Assembly (NCBI GenBank): GCA_026075535.2
Contig: AP026543.1
Span: 9,672,001-9,736,000 of the forward strand
Direction of reading: 5' to 3'
Length of the DNA: 64,000 nucleotides
Source of the DNA: Tricholoma matsutake
Lineage: Eukaryota; Basidiomycota; Agaricomycetes; Agaricales; Tricholomataceae
How positions within the stretch are numbered: the first letter of the stretch is position 1; each line of letters opens with the position of its first letter. Under the pieces are notes generated by a model that ran no database searches, was not told where the DNA came from, and saw only the letters and a list, made by a program, of their open reading frames with translations. Below are positions 1 through 11,479 of the stretch, piece after piece. Position numbers and translations under genes: made by a program.

Positions 1-1731
1 TTGGCATCAGAATGCAAGATGATCGTTGAGGGGGCACAATTATGGGTGGTGTCATATGTATATCCAGGCAAGTTGTGGGAGTAATAGGTTCATCATTGTC
101 ATCATCATCAGGTGGTGTGATTATCGGATTTATTGGTCCAACTGAGTCTGTGTCAGGTGTGTTCATCAGTTCTGATGGTGTATGGCCTTCGTGACTCTCA
201 ATGAAGTGAACATGATAGGAGCTGTGGACTTCATGGGTGGTATGGTCATAGCATTGGTAAGCTTTGGATTTATGTTCATATCCAATAAGCACACATTTGA
301 TTGATTGTTCAAATATTTTCGGGTTATCTTTCTTAGGGATAAGGACGAATGACCGACAACCTATTTCGCACATGTATGAATAATCTGGTTTGTATTCATA
401 CCATAATTCCCAGGGCATAATTCCACATAATGACCACATGGTGGTTTTTGCATGTAGGTGGATGGCCATCAGGTAGAGTTCATCCCAGAGATATGTAGGT
501 AGCTGTGCATATATATGCATTGTATGTGCCTTCACCATGAGGGTTCTGTGCATACATTCAATGTGTCCAATGTGTGCAGATGTATGTGGGGCAGTAAACC
601 ATTGTTCAGTACCTCGAGATTTGAGCTATGTCTCCATTTGATATGATTTGAGTTCCCCATTGTCAGTAATGTAAATTCTGACCTTGAGGCCTGTCTCAGC
701 TTCACAAGTGAGCTCCCATGCCTTGAGCTCAGGAAATGAGTCATCCTTATTTCTCAAAGGTATGGACCAAGGAAATGAGGTGTAGTCATCAATGATATCC
801 ATGATATATTCATTTCCAGCATGCGATCTAACAGCATGTGGGCCTGATAAATCTACCCATACTTTCCCCAGTTTCCTCATTGCCTTGTGCCCATCCCCTT
901 GCTCACACTTCTTTGGTACTGGTGTTCTCATCTGTTTTCCAAGGATGCACACATCACATTTAGGCGGTCTCAAGATAGAGGAGACAGATGCACTTGTGAG
1001 TGTTCCCTTTTGGCCATATCCCCTAGGGATTGATAATTTGCATGGCCAAGGTGACAATGCCAGGTTACAAGAGAAGGTGTACCATGGACAGTAAGAGTGT
1101 GATCAGCGGTAGCTGAATGTAGGGTGAGCGCATAGAGTTTCTTTGTGGGGAGTAGGAGGCCGCATGTGATGAAAGCTCCTATGGATTTGTCTGTTATCCA
1201 GCAGGACAAAATGGGCAATGGCATTTGAGTTTTCAGTGACGGAACTGACAGAGATGAGCCAGACACTTGCATTTGGGATATACAGTGTGTTACATAAGAT
1301 AATTGATGCACCACATGTATTTTGATGTCACCAACACCAATGGCGGGATTTTAAGATCCACTAATGCCTTTCACTGAACAGGGTGTAGTTGGGTAGAGGG
1401 ATAGAAAGTCTGAACAGTCTGGAGAAATGTGAACTGAGGCGCCTGAGTCTACAATGAAGGGGAAATCATCTATAGACATCTTGGTGCATGTCATCTGGTT
1501 TAGGGATGTGACTGTGAGTGCAGTCTCAGCAGTTGGGATGGTATGCATATTCCAATCAATGGATGTAACAGGCTCCTCCTCCACTACCATCCAGCCTTCA
1601 TATTCAATTTCCTCAATAGACGCATTAGAGAGGGGATCATGTGCGATGCCAGCAAATTCAGGTGATGGAGAAGGACATGGGAGGGCGGGATCAATTAGTA
1701 CAGTGAATGCACATCCATTAATGTCCTTCAT
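1..1731 (-). pseudogene. Ty1/copia pol fragment: protease, GAG-pre-integrase and integrase
   Basis: Read on the minus strand, this is the first half of a copia polyprotein. An aspartic protease motif (VDSGASVHISP) lies near 1,440-1,350. A GAG-pre-integrase zinc region (WHCHLGHANYQSL) lies near 1,050. The integrase core follows with D (VWVDLSGP), D (YITDNGE) and E (HIGHIECMHRTL) near 870, 680 and 550. Downstream sequence encodes the integrase C-terminal part (SIKCVLIGYEHKSKAYQCYD, 300-240). Frameshifts and stops near 620 and 1,330 show that it is decayed. Reverse transcriptase and RNase H would lie beyond the left edge. Its gag is displaced to 17.9-24.8 kb by the CACTA insertion: the codons on either side of that insertion join in frame as KVPVTMKDINGCAFTV. 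The domain order protease-integrase is diagnostic of copia rather than gypsy. Confidence 0.93.
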
Positions 1732-1734
1732 AGT

Positions 1735-1825
1735 CACAATGGGCAAGCCTTGAGGCAGTTGATTTGTAGTTGATCTGTAGTTAACTCATGTTTGACTTGT
1801 GTTTGACTGGTAGTTGTCATTTGTA
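1735..1825 (+). repeat. Left CACTA terminal/subterminal inverted repeat
   Basis: CACAATGGGCAAG is followed by about six 11-bp units (GTTGATTTGTA, GTTGATCTGTA, GTTAACTCATG and similar). The whole stretch matches the inverse of 17,805-17,892. Arrays of this kind are transposase-accessory binding sites in plant CACTA elements; the same role here is inferred. Confidence 0.88.
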
Positions 1826-3253
1826 GTGATGCAATATACTTCAGTAATAACAATTCATTTCATGAGTGACATTGACACTGAATGTTTATCATCCAGTTCA
1901 TGCCAAGTTCATGCTATAGTTTGAGCTGAAAACTTTATTCTGTACTTCAATAAACAATTTTATTATTTCTGATCAGAACTATGATACATTGCTACCAGAG
2001 GTGTTGAGGGTGTCGATGACTCGACACGGTGAGTTCAGTAGGTTCCAACACATCATGTGATCATGCTTGCGGCAATTTCAAGTTCCTTTGTTCTCAACAC
2101 ATTCATGCATACTCGTCTTCTGGCTTTACTGGATACCTGGACTCTTTATTCCATCATCTTCTATTGACTCTGAAACTACAATGGATCCTCATGCGAGTAC
2201 TAGTTCAGGGGAGGCTGGCCCATCTCAGGCTGGACTTGGCAAGCACAAGTGTTCTCTGAGCAACATGAACCCTGGTTCAAGAGCTTTGCAAGCAAAGAAA
2301 GCCCACAAGGCCTTCGCAAAGCAACCCAAGAAGCCCAAGAAGCCTAATGATGGCACATGAGAAAAGGAGAGGTACCAAAGGAGGCTGAGAAGACAAAGGT
2401 GCACATTCATTGTATTCAAGCACTTTAAAGTCTAAATCACTTTCAGGCTGCACTTGAGCTTCATCTCCATGTCCTTTGGGGCTTACCACACCAGACTACT
2501 TTCCCCCCCAAGGTCACAGAAGATGACAAAGTACCCTTCACCCACCGCTTTACCTCTGAAGCACAGTTGTGGAACTCTGTCACAGCCAGTCTTGATGACA
2601 ACTAGGCTAGCATTCAGGGCACCCAAATGAAAGTGTGCAAGCTCCTTAACTCTATCTCAGACTCAGTTGGGATTACTGCCAACAATATCAAGTGCATTCC
2701 AGAATCCCATCTGTTGCTCATGTTCAGGTCAGTGGCATGCCTTGGGCTTCAACAGTGGGCACCTGATGTCTTGGGTAATGATCCAGAGTCTATGTATAAT
2801 CTCCTTCATGAGCACATTGCCCTCAAGACATTTGAGCAGGTCTTGGGCACATTTGGATACTCTCACATGGAATGAACCTGACGTGTGTCAACAATTTTGC
2901 ACTTATGCATAAAGTTTATTGAAGCTTTGTTTTCTCATATATGCATGGTATTGCCAAGTCGGAGGCAAAGAATCATAGTGTGGTATGTAATTCCTGGAAT
3001 TCTGTATATGCCATTTGCAGATTGTATTTACTAATAAACCTTGATAGCTTGCTGATGGCAGGATGGATGTGTTCATGGCACATGGTTTCAATAAACACAT
3101 TGTGGCCTTGGCTAGAGAGAATGAGGCCCATTCAGATGATGAGTTGGCCAAAGGGAATGCTGAGTCAGTTGATGCAGTGTACCACATCAAGGAGAAGGAG
3201 GGACATTTGACAAAAGTTACATTCTTTAGAATGGCTGATCAAGATCACAAGTG

Positions 3254-3520
3254 AGGTCTTCGTCCTCCCCCATGTATTCCTGGAGGAATCCTGGAGGATT
3301 ATTGGGAACCAATGTTCCAGCCATTTGTCACTCAAGTATATATTCCTGACTCTTCCCATTCCAGGGGGATTCCTGGTTTGATTCCTGGTAAATTACACAC
3401 TTCCAGGAGGAATTCCTGGAATTCCCCAGGACTCTGGTACAAGGAATCCACCAGGACTCTACCAGGACTCTACTTGGAATCCACTGGGACTCCACTGGGA
3501 TTTAACCAGGAGTCCTTACT
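3254..3520 (+). repeat. Left KDZ terminal inverted repeat with minisatellite
   Basis: After CTCCCCCATGTATTCCTGG come many variants of TTCCTGGAGGAATCCTGG, CCAGGACTCTACCAGG and GGAATCCACTGGGACTCC. The inverse pattern closes the element at 11,816-11,955. Copy number differs between the two ends, so the repeat is asymmetric. Confidence 0.85.
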
Positions 3521-3538
3521 ATAAAAAAGTAAATGAAA

Positions 3539-3609
3539 CCAATGAGGATTGAACCCAGGACCCAGTGTTAAATTAAACAGGTGCAATATACCATTATACC
3601 ACAGTATCC
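3539..3609 (-). other. tRNA-like Pol III promoter sequence inside the KDZ left arm
   Basis: On the minus strand there is an A-box match (TGGTATAATGG) and, about 40 nt on, a B-box match (GGTTCAATCC), with spacing like a tRNA gene. The acceptor stem does not pair, so this is tRNA-derived or tRNA-mimicking rather than a functional tRNA. Similar boxes occur just inside both ends of the related element at 58.35-60.30 kb. Confidence 0.5.
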
Positions 3610-3639
3610 TTATAAAATACCACATAAGTTGATCTAAGT

Positions 3640-5030
3640 ACCACTGTGTATGACAAAGCAAACAACCACATCTGCCAGCTCATCACCACCACTTCCTTCC
3701 GCCACCACCACTTCCTTCTGCCACCTCCCTTCCTTCCGCCACCTCCTTCCTCCTTCCTTCTGCCACCTCCCCTCCATCAACACCCACTACCACCATGTTC
3801 CCATACCCCCTTGTCTAACCCTGCTAACAGCCGCACTCACACCACTTTGGGCCCAAACAACGATGGATGTCGTTTTGGGCCCAGGTAATGTTTTTTATGT
3901 TCTTTTGTTCTTTTTCTTTCGACTAATTATTGTTTTGTCTCTTTCTTTAGGCTCTAACTAGGTTATGACAACGAGATGCCACCAACACCCTAAACTGGCC
4001 ACAGCACACCCCAATCACGATGGGCAACCCAGCACCCGCCCCCACACCTGCAAGCGACTGCTCGCAGGGTGGATTGCCAGTGCTAGCAACTGACCACGAC
4101 ATCAACACAATGATGACCGCCGTAGCTGCCAACAGCCGAGTTTGGATGCAACGCAGGCCCAAATGATGCTGTCATCGTTTGGGCCCTAAGTATGTTTTTT
4201 TATGTTCTTTTTTTCTTTTTCTTTCAACTAATTATTGTTTTGTCTCGTTCTTTAGGCTCTAACTAGGTTATGACAATGAGACACCACCAACACCCTGAAC
4301 TGGCTGCAGCACACCCCAATCATGATGGACAACCCAGCACCTGACCACAACATCAACACAATGATGACTGCCATGGCTGCCAACAGCCGAGTTTGGATGC
4401 AACGCGGGCCCAAATGACGACGGCATCATTTGGGCCCTAAGTATTTTTTTTTTTCCCTTTTTTTGTTTATATAAACTAACAAAATATATTGCTTTGTTTT
4501 TTAGCATATAAACAATGCCACAATCCTGACCAAGCACCCACCCCCACGCCTGTGAACCCCTGCTCATAGGGTGGATTGTGGGTGCCAGCACAGCAAACAG
4601 AACCTGCAGGCCCCAGCCCCACCCACCAAACGACACACCACCTGTGTCCAGTCCCATGAGTAACTGCTCATGGGGTGGATCATGGGTGGAATGGGGCTGG
4701 TGACAACAATGAATGGGGGACAACAATGGGGGACAATGATAGCCAAACCAGGACAACGAGGACCAGGACCAGGATGACAGGCAGGGTGGATGAACCACAA
4801 CCAGGGAAAGGGAAGGGGACGACGATGGGACAGGCCCAGGAGATGCTCGTCTCCTGGGCATTTTTCATTCATTAATTTCTTTACTATTCTCTGGCCCAGG
4901 AGACAGGCATCTCCTGGACCATTTCTATTTTTTCTTTCTTTTTTATTTATTTCTCTGGGCCCACCTACAATCCACCCCATGTCTATGAGTGCCTGCTTGT
5001 GGGGTGGTTTGATTACGTATAGTTAGTCTT
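3640..5030 (+). repeat. GGGCCCAAA hairpin / intron-like module, three partial tandem copies
   Basis: Three copies of a hairpin (GGGCCCAAAcaacg..cgTTTTGGGCCC and variants) lie near 3,849-3,882, 4,156-4,187 and 4,407-4,437. Each is followed within a few bases by an intron-like segment with a GT donor, T-rich body and TTTAG end (to 3,950, 4,255 and 4,504). The first two are followed by the phrase GCTCTAACTAGGTTATGACA. Between copies are short palindromes around TGAGCA..TGCTCA followed by GGGTGGAT. No convincing protein is encoded; the long minus-strand frame at 4,268-4,861 is low complexity. The same module occurs at 13.80-14.79 kb and 58.78-59.87 kb in other elements. Confidence 0.65.
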
Positions 5031-5079
5031 AGACAATCATCATACCACCACCACATCTGCAACATTGACACTCACCACC

Positions 5080-7645
5080 ATGCCCACCACCCGCTCATCT
5101 GGCACCAAGACACATAGCAAGACCAAATGAACCCAATCACCCCCTCGATCGACAGCATCGGCTGGGCACAAATGTTCCACATCACAGGTCAATGATGACC
5201 ACAAGGCTAAGAAGCAATGAAAAGGGGGTCAGAAAGGAGCCAAGGAGGATCAAGGGGAGGCACAGACCAAGAGGAAAGGGGGCAAAGGGGGCTCTGGGAG
5301 GTGAGTATCCTCCTTCCCTGGCCATATTTACTTATTTCTTTGCTCGTGCAGAAAAACCTTGAGCGCTAAGGCTCGAGAGGATGCCGCTGCTGTGGAACCT
5401 TTGAAATTGACAAAGTAAGTGTTGGTCTACTGTTTCTACTGATACTGACAACAATTTTTCCCATTTTTTTTGAGCTGGCACTCGAGCAGAGCAGTGTCAC
5501 CATTGCTCCACCCCCTCGTGCCCATACTAACCCTGCCACGTCACTCCCACCACCCCCTGCCATGCAGCTGAAGGGCCACTGCCGCCATTCCGAGCTCCCC
5601 AAGGACTCCGAATCTGACTCCAGCAAGGATTCCAATGACAGCAGCTCCAATGACAGCAGCTCCAATGATGGGAGTGGCGATGAAAATGACAATGAAGAGG
5701 ACACAGAAGGGGACAGCAAAGATGAGGATGGTGACAACAGCAAAGAGGACCACGACAAACCAAAGGATGGCAAAGAAAATGATGGCAAAGAAAATGACGG
5801 TGAAGAAAATGATGGCAAAGAAAATGACAGTGAAGAAAATGACAACGAAGAAAATGAAGAAAACGACAATGAAGAAAATGACAACGAGGAAAACGAAGAA
5901 AACAACAATGAAGAAAATGACAATGAGGAAAATGACAATAAAGAAAACAATGGCCAGCAGGGGGAGAATGACGATGGCCAGTGGGAGGGGGGTGTCAAAT
6001 GCAGGGAGGACAATAAATCCAAGGGGAATAGTGGCAAAGGCAAGGGGGACAACAAACATAAGGGGAATGACAGCAAAGGCAAGGGGAACAGCTGCAAAGG
6101 CCAGGACAATGACAAATGTGAGGGGGACAACATCGACAAATGTGAGGGGGACAATGACCAATGTGAGGGGGACAACAACAAATGTGAGGGGGACAACAAC
6201 CAATGCAAGGGAAATGAGGGGAATGAAAGTGAAGGCCAGGGGGATGGCGACCAACACAAGGGGGACAACAAACACAATGGGAGCAATGACACCAGGAATG
6301 ACAAACACAAATGTGACCACACCGACCTGAATGACCACGCCACCCAGCCCAATGATGGTGCTGTCATAAACCCTGATGGGAATCCTGAAGGTATCTCAGT
6401 CTTTGCCTGTAATTTGATGAAACTCAAGATATAATGCTGAACAGATGTTTGTATGATGAGCCCACCCACTAGCCCCTCCCAGAATCTTCAAGGAGCATCC
6501 CGAACCTCTGGAACAATACTGCGTGGTAGGGCATTTGGCAACACATTCAGCCTCACAGATGCTCCTGATCTCAAGATGGATATGGATCTTATGATTTCTG
6601 TTCCTGGAGAAGTCTACCTCTATGAGTCGGTTTCTGATTCAGCCAACCTGGATCCTGTTAATGTCAAGCCCAAACATATACTTAAGGCTGACATGTCTCG
6701 AACTCTTGGTCCCATTCTTACTAAGTTGTCCCGCAAATATTCACCTATTCACAGTAAGTTGATAATTTCGAACTTGAATAATATTCTAACCCTGGCAATA
6801 GAACCCAACATCAGAATTCATACCTATGAGGATAGTGACTGGACTATTAAAGGCAAATATGATACTGCAGTTGGAGATGATGAGGAAATTATGTGGATGA
6901 AAATCAATAATGAGTATGTTTTACCAATGTGGCTGGTAAGTCTCATGACTTTATTTCAAACAATATTTTAAATATATTTTGGATAGGAAAAGGATGAACT
7001 TGAGACACCTGAATCTCTGGCTTCAACAATTTTAAATCGCCGTTCAGGTTCTGCGAGTCGAGGCCCAAGTCAAGGCCCATCAGTTTCAGCAGGTCGTTCT
7101 GCATCTGTTGACTTGACATCCTATTCAGCTGAGCTTATGGCTCATCTTGGCATTCCAATCCATCTTGCAGACCGTAAACAAAGATCTCTTCACCATTCTT
7201 ATGCAAAGTACAAGGCCTTCCTCACAGCAATTCCAGTTTTGGACAGAAAATGGAAGGATGGTGAATTACCTTTTGAATGAAAGCCAACTCATGAGCAGGT
7301 CATTGAAACAATGCAGTCCAAGACATTCTGGTACAATTATATTCGCAAATATTTTCCACATGTTGCAGAACATTCCCACATGGTTGCTTGGCTGGAAGAT
7401 AATGAAGATGTGCCATCTGATCTTGAGGTCTGGAAAGTTGAGAAGGGGCAGTATGGATTTGTGGATCTTCATGAATTTTTGAGGAGAGGGGGTGAAGGGA
7501 TAAAGTCAGATTTAGAGGAGTTGGACAGAAAAAAGAAGAATAAAAAGGGAAAGGAGAAGGAGAAGGATCTGGAAATTCACACAAAGGCAAGGGAAAAGGA
7601 AAGGAGAAGGAGAAGGATAAGGAACCCAAGAAATCACAAAAGTGA
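5080..7645 (+). pseudogene. KDZ-element accessory gene: acidic repeat protein with conserved C-terminal region
   Basis: Exons can be read at 5,080-5,300, 5,352-5,414, 5,475-6,390, 6,445-6,935 and 6,987-7,645, with GT..AG introns of 51-60 bp. The start MPTTRSSGTKTHSKTK is the first ATG of the run. Exon 3 encodes a serine/aspartate-rich stretch (SELPKDSESDSSKDSNDSSS) and then a long tract of KENDG, EENDNEEN and later CEGDNN/KGKG repeats. Exons 4-5 encode a less biased region (GEVYLYESVSDSANLDPVNV; KYKAFLTAIPVLDRKWKDGE; SKTFWYNYIRKYFPHVAEHS) and a lysine-rich tail ending KEPKKSQK. In-frame TGA codons near 5,128, 5,218 and 7,278 and one frameshift near 7,560 suggest decay. Function is unknown. 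Its position upstream and co-oriented with the transposase suggests an element-encoded partner. Confidence 0.6.
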
Positions 7646-9091
7646 GCAATTTGTATGTAGTGTACCAATTGAAGGCCAATATTCAAGTTTGGTTAGTTCA
7701 ATTCAGGCCTCAATTTTTGCAATTCTCAATTTTCTTCAAGCATTGTCCATTTTGTTCTGGATTTTTGCAGCACTGGCTTTTTTGCCACAGGCTGTTGCAT
7801 TACCAGACATGATACCTTTTCCAGAAACTTCCTTTGCTGAATTTAGCCAATTCATCAAGGAAAACTTTGACTCCACAATCTCTTTGGCCTCTGTTCTCTG
7901 CATGGTTTTTAGTCTAACTGAAAATCTGGAGTTGCTTGCCTTGCATGCAAGGCAACAAAAAGGCCAATTTTGTGGTGAAAATAGTGTTACTGTTTCAGGC
8001 TGGATTAAATGCCTATCAAGATCAATTCAAGACAAATTATGCATTGAAGGCACAAAATTACTCAAAGAGTCAACTACACTCTCTGAGGATTTCCAGATTA
8101 CCACTCTTGGCAAACAGCTCGATGCTTTGTCCAAATTACTGGGACCACATCCTAGTAATAAATATGGCAAAGTCAAACACAAGTCCAAGCCAGTATCTTA
8201 CAAGATAATTGAAGGTGTCCATTTGATTTGTCCTGACACCTTTCAATGTACATCCGACTCTTGTGACCCTCAATCATTACAACAAGTTACAAGACAATGT
8301 GATATCCCACTGGTCACACTCATCAAAGAATTTTCTACCTATGAAGAGTGTCCAGTCCTTACTGGCCAATGCGCTCACTGTGATACCATGTATTATGCCG
8401 ATCATGAATGTGCACCTATTGAAGACAAGCAAACAAAACATGCTAGAGTGTATCTAAATTCTGCCAAGTATCTCAAAATTGGCCAGAATATCTGGGCAGA
8501 CTGGCTGTTTGCAAATGCAGTTGTGATGGGTGTCTATCATTTTCATGCATCATTTTCTGCATATGCAGAGTTTTGGAATGATGCCATTGGAAAACAAAGC
8601 TCAGTCAAAGTATCACATGATCAAGTCTGGCATAGTTTTGTTCAGGAATCCATTCAATCAATTGCAAGTTCTTCTGGTATAGATCTGGAGCTGGCAGATG
8701 GTCTTGCTCTGCATCAAGTTACAAAGCAAGCATTTGAAATTCTGGGTGAGAAAGGAATAATCAGAGCTGCAGAAAACCACCACTGCTCTGAATGCACTCA
8801 GAAATACAAAGCCTGAGCAGATACTTTCTCTTTGTATGATGCTGCAGCCACAGTTGGAGCAGATGAGAATGCCTTGGTTCCACAACTTGAAGGTGGTATT
8901 GGAGAAATCCAGGAGCTGTTAGACTCACAGCCAATACAATCATCTGGAGCAACACAAGCCTCTACTCAGACTGCTACAAATGGCAATGCTGATGTCATAA
9001 TGATGGTACTTGATGGTATGGTTGTTGGCCCCTCTGTATGTTTTTTCAGTATTATACTGAGCAACATTATAACTGACTTGGATATATAGTA

Positions 9092-9815
9092 GGGGAATGC
9101 AGACTTGCATTCATGAGCGTGTTCAGGCTGATTTTGGGGCTGAGTTCAATTTTGATTTCATCTTTTTTTTCCCCCAAAATCAGGTGAAATCAGAGTTTGT
9201 GTTGACAACCCCACATAATCCTGAGTTCGGACGAGAGGGTCAGCCAAGCGGACATTGAAATAGATAATCAGAGATTGATATTGAATTGTAGTGCTGCAAA
9301 CTCTATTATGCCTCGCAGGACAGAAAGACAACTGGCTACACAGATGGGTCTATGTTCTCCTCATCGGACTTGCCGTCTTCTGCAACCCACTTTGTCCTCT
9401 TTCCACTGAGGGACTTGGGCTTTGTCATGCAAGTTTTTGGCTTTTTCGCAGCTTTCTTCCCTTCAGCTTTAGCAAGTTTTGAACGGAGGACTTCAATTGT
9501 CTCAGGGTCAGAGGAGAGGGATGTAAGACTCGCTTTATGCTTGGCCATGAAGCGCGACTGCCACTAAGTATACACTAGTCTCTAATGCTGACCTAATATA
9601 TCAATATAACAGATGATAGTCAATCTGTTTTGAAGCATACACCACTTACTTGAGTATTTTTCAAACTCAGTTGTCCTGCCAGAGAAGCTGGATGAGCCAG
9701 GATTCTTGAGTTCAGAGTGCACATGAAATCCAAACTTTTGTGAAAAGGAATGCAAGGTCAAAATCCATTTTGAAATCCACATGAACGTGCACATCAATGC
9801 AGGGCTGAAAACCCC
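9092..9815. mobile_element. 724-bp inverted-repeat element inside the KDZ transposase gene
   Basis: The left end is GGGGAATGCAGACTTGCATT and the inverse of the right end is GGGGTTTTCAGCCCTGCATT. Direct TAGTA repeats lie at 9,087-9,091 and 9,816-9,820. Removing it restores an intron acceptor (..ATATAG) and the exon TATTGTGCTTATGAC, giving GPS|YCAYDNC, so the insertion spanned a splice site. Superfamily is not clear from a 5-bp duplication. It carries one small minus-strand ORF but no transposase. Confidence 0.8.
9336..9548 (-). CDS. Small ORF carried by the 724-bp element
   Basis: 70 residues: MAKHKASLTSLSSDPETIEV followed by a lysine/alanine-rich segment (KLAKAEGKKAAKKPKTC) and an acidic end (KSDEENIDPSV). 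It could be a basic DNA-binding or captured host fragment; I recognise no family. It may be the remnant of a larger gene of the parental element. Confidence 0.25.
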   Translation of the reverse strand: MAKHKASLTSLSSDPETIEVLRSKLAKAEGKKAAKKPKTCMTKPKSLSGKRTKWVAEDGKSDEENIDPSV

Positions 9816-10864
9816 TAGTATTGTGCTTATGACAATTGTGAAAGAGAACTTGAAAATTCATGGGGAGGTGTTTTTTGTGCAGTACATCAAGAAGAGTTTG
9901 CTACAAAGTGTCATGTTCAGGATTGTACAAACACTAAAGTTACTAGGACCAAAGCTTGTCAAAGCCACCAGGATCTATGGAAAAAACATATCCAACAACA
10001 TAAATGCCAGACACTGCCTGGAGCTTGTCATATTTTTAAGCAACCAAATACCCAGCCATGGTTGCAGGCTGTTCAATCTACACACCCACATGATGAACCA
10101 GCAGAGGAACTGGAAAGAAAGAACTACTTTTCTCCTTCCCGGTTTTACTGTGTTGAAACAATCTGTGCCCCTTGTGGTGTTGTAGTTGCATGGGCCAAAT
10201 TTGCCAAGTCAGAATCACCTACAAATATTCTGGCATTTTTGGAATCAGTATTTCCTACAGAAGATTCAAAGCCAGATTATATTTGCATTGACAAAGCATG
10301 TCTAGTGCTTCGTACAGCTATTGCAAATGGAAGTTGGAATTGTATCTGGGAAAAGACAACCTGGTTTGTAGTGGACTCATACCACTATATCAATCATCAG
10401 ACCACTGATTACATGTGCAGAAAATGGTGCAATCCAGCACCATTGGATGGATCGGCTCCCAACTTAGTTGTTGTGAGGAACGACAATGATGGGAATAACT
10501 ATTACAAATGTGCCTTTAATACACAGGTGATGTAAACTTTAATTTGATTGTTGTTAATTTTTTTTCTGATAGTCAACTTCTCAGGCATGTGAACAGCTCA
10601 ATGCATGGCTGGGAGGATTTGAAAATATACTGAAAAGAATGGTTCCAGGTAATTTTGACTGGTTTCTCCATACTATGCTATTTTACCAAGCAGAACAGCA
10701 AAGGAAAAAATGTTCAGCAGAGTAGTGATCCTGATATTGGCATTGATGCCTATGACTAAGTAGTAGTTGCAATAGTTACAAGTCTTTGAAAACAGGAGAG
10801 CACAAAGGTTAAGGAGGATAGCAGTGACTCTGACAGTAGGGGTTCTGGTAGTGATGACTTGTAG

Positions 10865-11479
10865 TTACAACAGAATTGTTTTTTCTCAACTCATATGGAC
10901 TTGGTGCCTCCTTTTATCAGAGATTTTGAAGATAAATTGTTGTAGCCCCAAAGCCATTTGGTGTGAATCCATCCTCATAGCTGTGGTCAGCACATTGTTG
11001 ATTGGCTACATATGGCCAGAATAATGTTTTCAACAACCAACTATATATTTCCCCTGTCCTCAATACTTGTAACTGGATGTTAGTTCTCAGTCTTGTCATT
11101 GAAATCTTGTTTGGGAATTCCTCTTTTTGCTCCTCTTTGTTATTGCATTGCATTGTAACTTTTGTCTCTTTGTGTACTCATAACAAAGAGAACATGAAAA
11201 ATGTTTCCAGAAGGGATCTGAAAGAAACATTGTAGAATACACCTTTTATGTTCCTTGCAGATACAGCTTGGATACATGTAAAATATTTCCCTGACATTTC
11301 TTTTACATACCTATTAAGAATATCCAAAGGATATACACATCAGAAGTCTTAAAACAAGTTTCTAAGGCTGTGTTTCTGTGGGAAACACAGGTCAGCCCCC
11401 ATAGTGAAATATGCTCTCTAGACAAAGCATCATTCTATTATTATAGTGAGGGCCTAGCTTGCCTAGGAGATCCCATATT
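10865..11479. other. KDZ 3' region without recognisable gene
   Basis: AT-rich sequence between the transposase stop and the tandem repeats of the right arm. Only short frames are present and none has convincing composition. It presumably holds the transposase 3' UTR. Confidence 0.5.

Larger units (their letters stand above)
7809..10864 (+). pseudogene. KDZ transposase with CxC5- and CxC6-like cysteine clusters
   Basis: The likely start is MIPFPETSFAEFSQFI at 7,809; the frame open from 7,311 is a read-through from the accessory gene. A CxC5-like cluster (CPDTFQCTSDSCD ... CPVLTGQCAHCDTMYYAD) lies at 8,230-8,410. After an intron at 9,036-9,089 comes a CxC6-like cluster (CAYDNCERELEN ... CHVQDCTNTKVTRTKACQSH), then the transposase core (RFYCVETICAPCGVVVAWAK, YICIDKACLVLRTAIANGSW, VVDSYHYINHQTTDYMCRKW). 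A further intron at 10,527-10,584 splits FNTQ|ACEQLNAWLGGFE. An acidic tail ends SGSGSDDL. A TGA near 8,814, a 724-bp insertion at the second splice acceptor and later stops make it a pseudogene. Nuclear DNA cut-and-paste is the expected role. The family assignment rests on the characteristic Cys clusters and core blocks. Confidence 0.85.

Noticed and set aside
4268..4861. 197-residue minus-strand ORF
   Set aside because: Low-complexity frame inside the repeated GGGCCCAAA module; the corresponding frame is not kept in the other two module copies.
5366..6469. Long minus-strand serine/leucine-rich frame and a second plus frame rich in K, M and T
   Set aside because: Both are other-frame readings of the GAAAATGAC-type repeat encoding the acidic tract; their composition is entirely repeat driven.
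7311..8816. A single 501-residue protein
   Set aside because: It fuses the tail of the accessory gene, read in a shifted frame after about 7,560, to the start of the KDZ transposase. The natural stop of the first gene (KEPKKSQK then TGA, 7,643-7,645) and the ATG at 7,809 fit two genes better.
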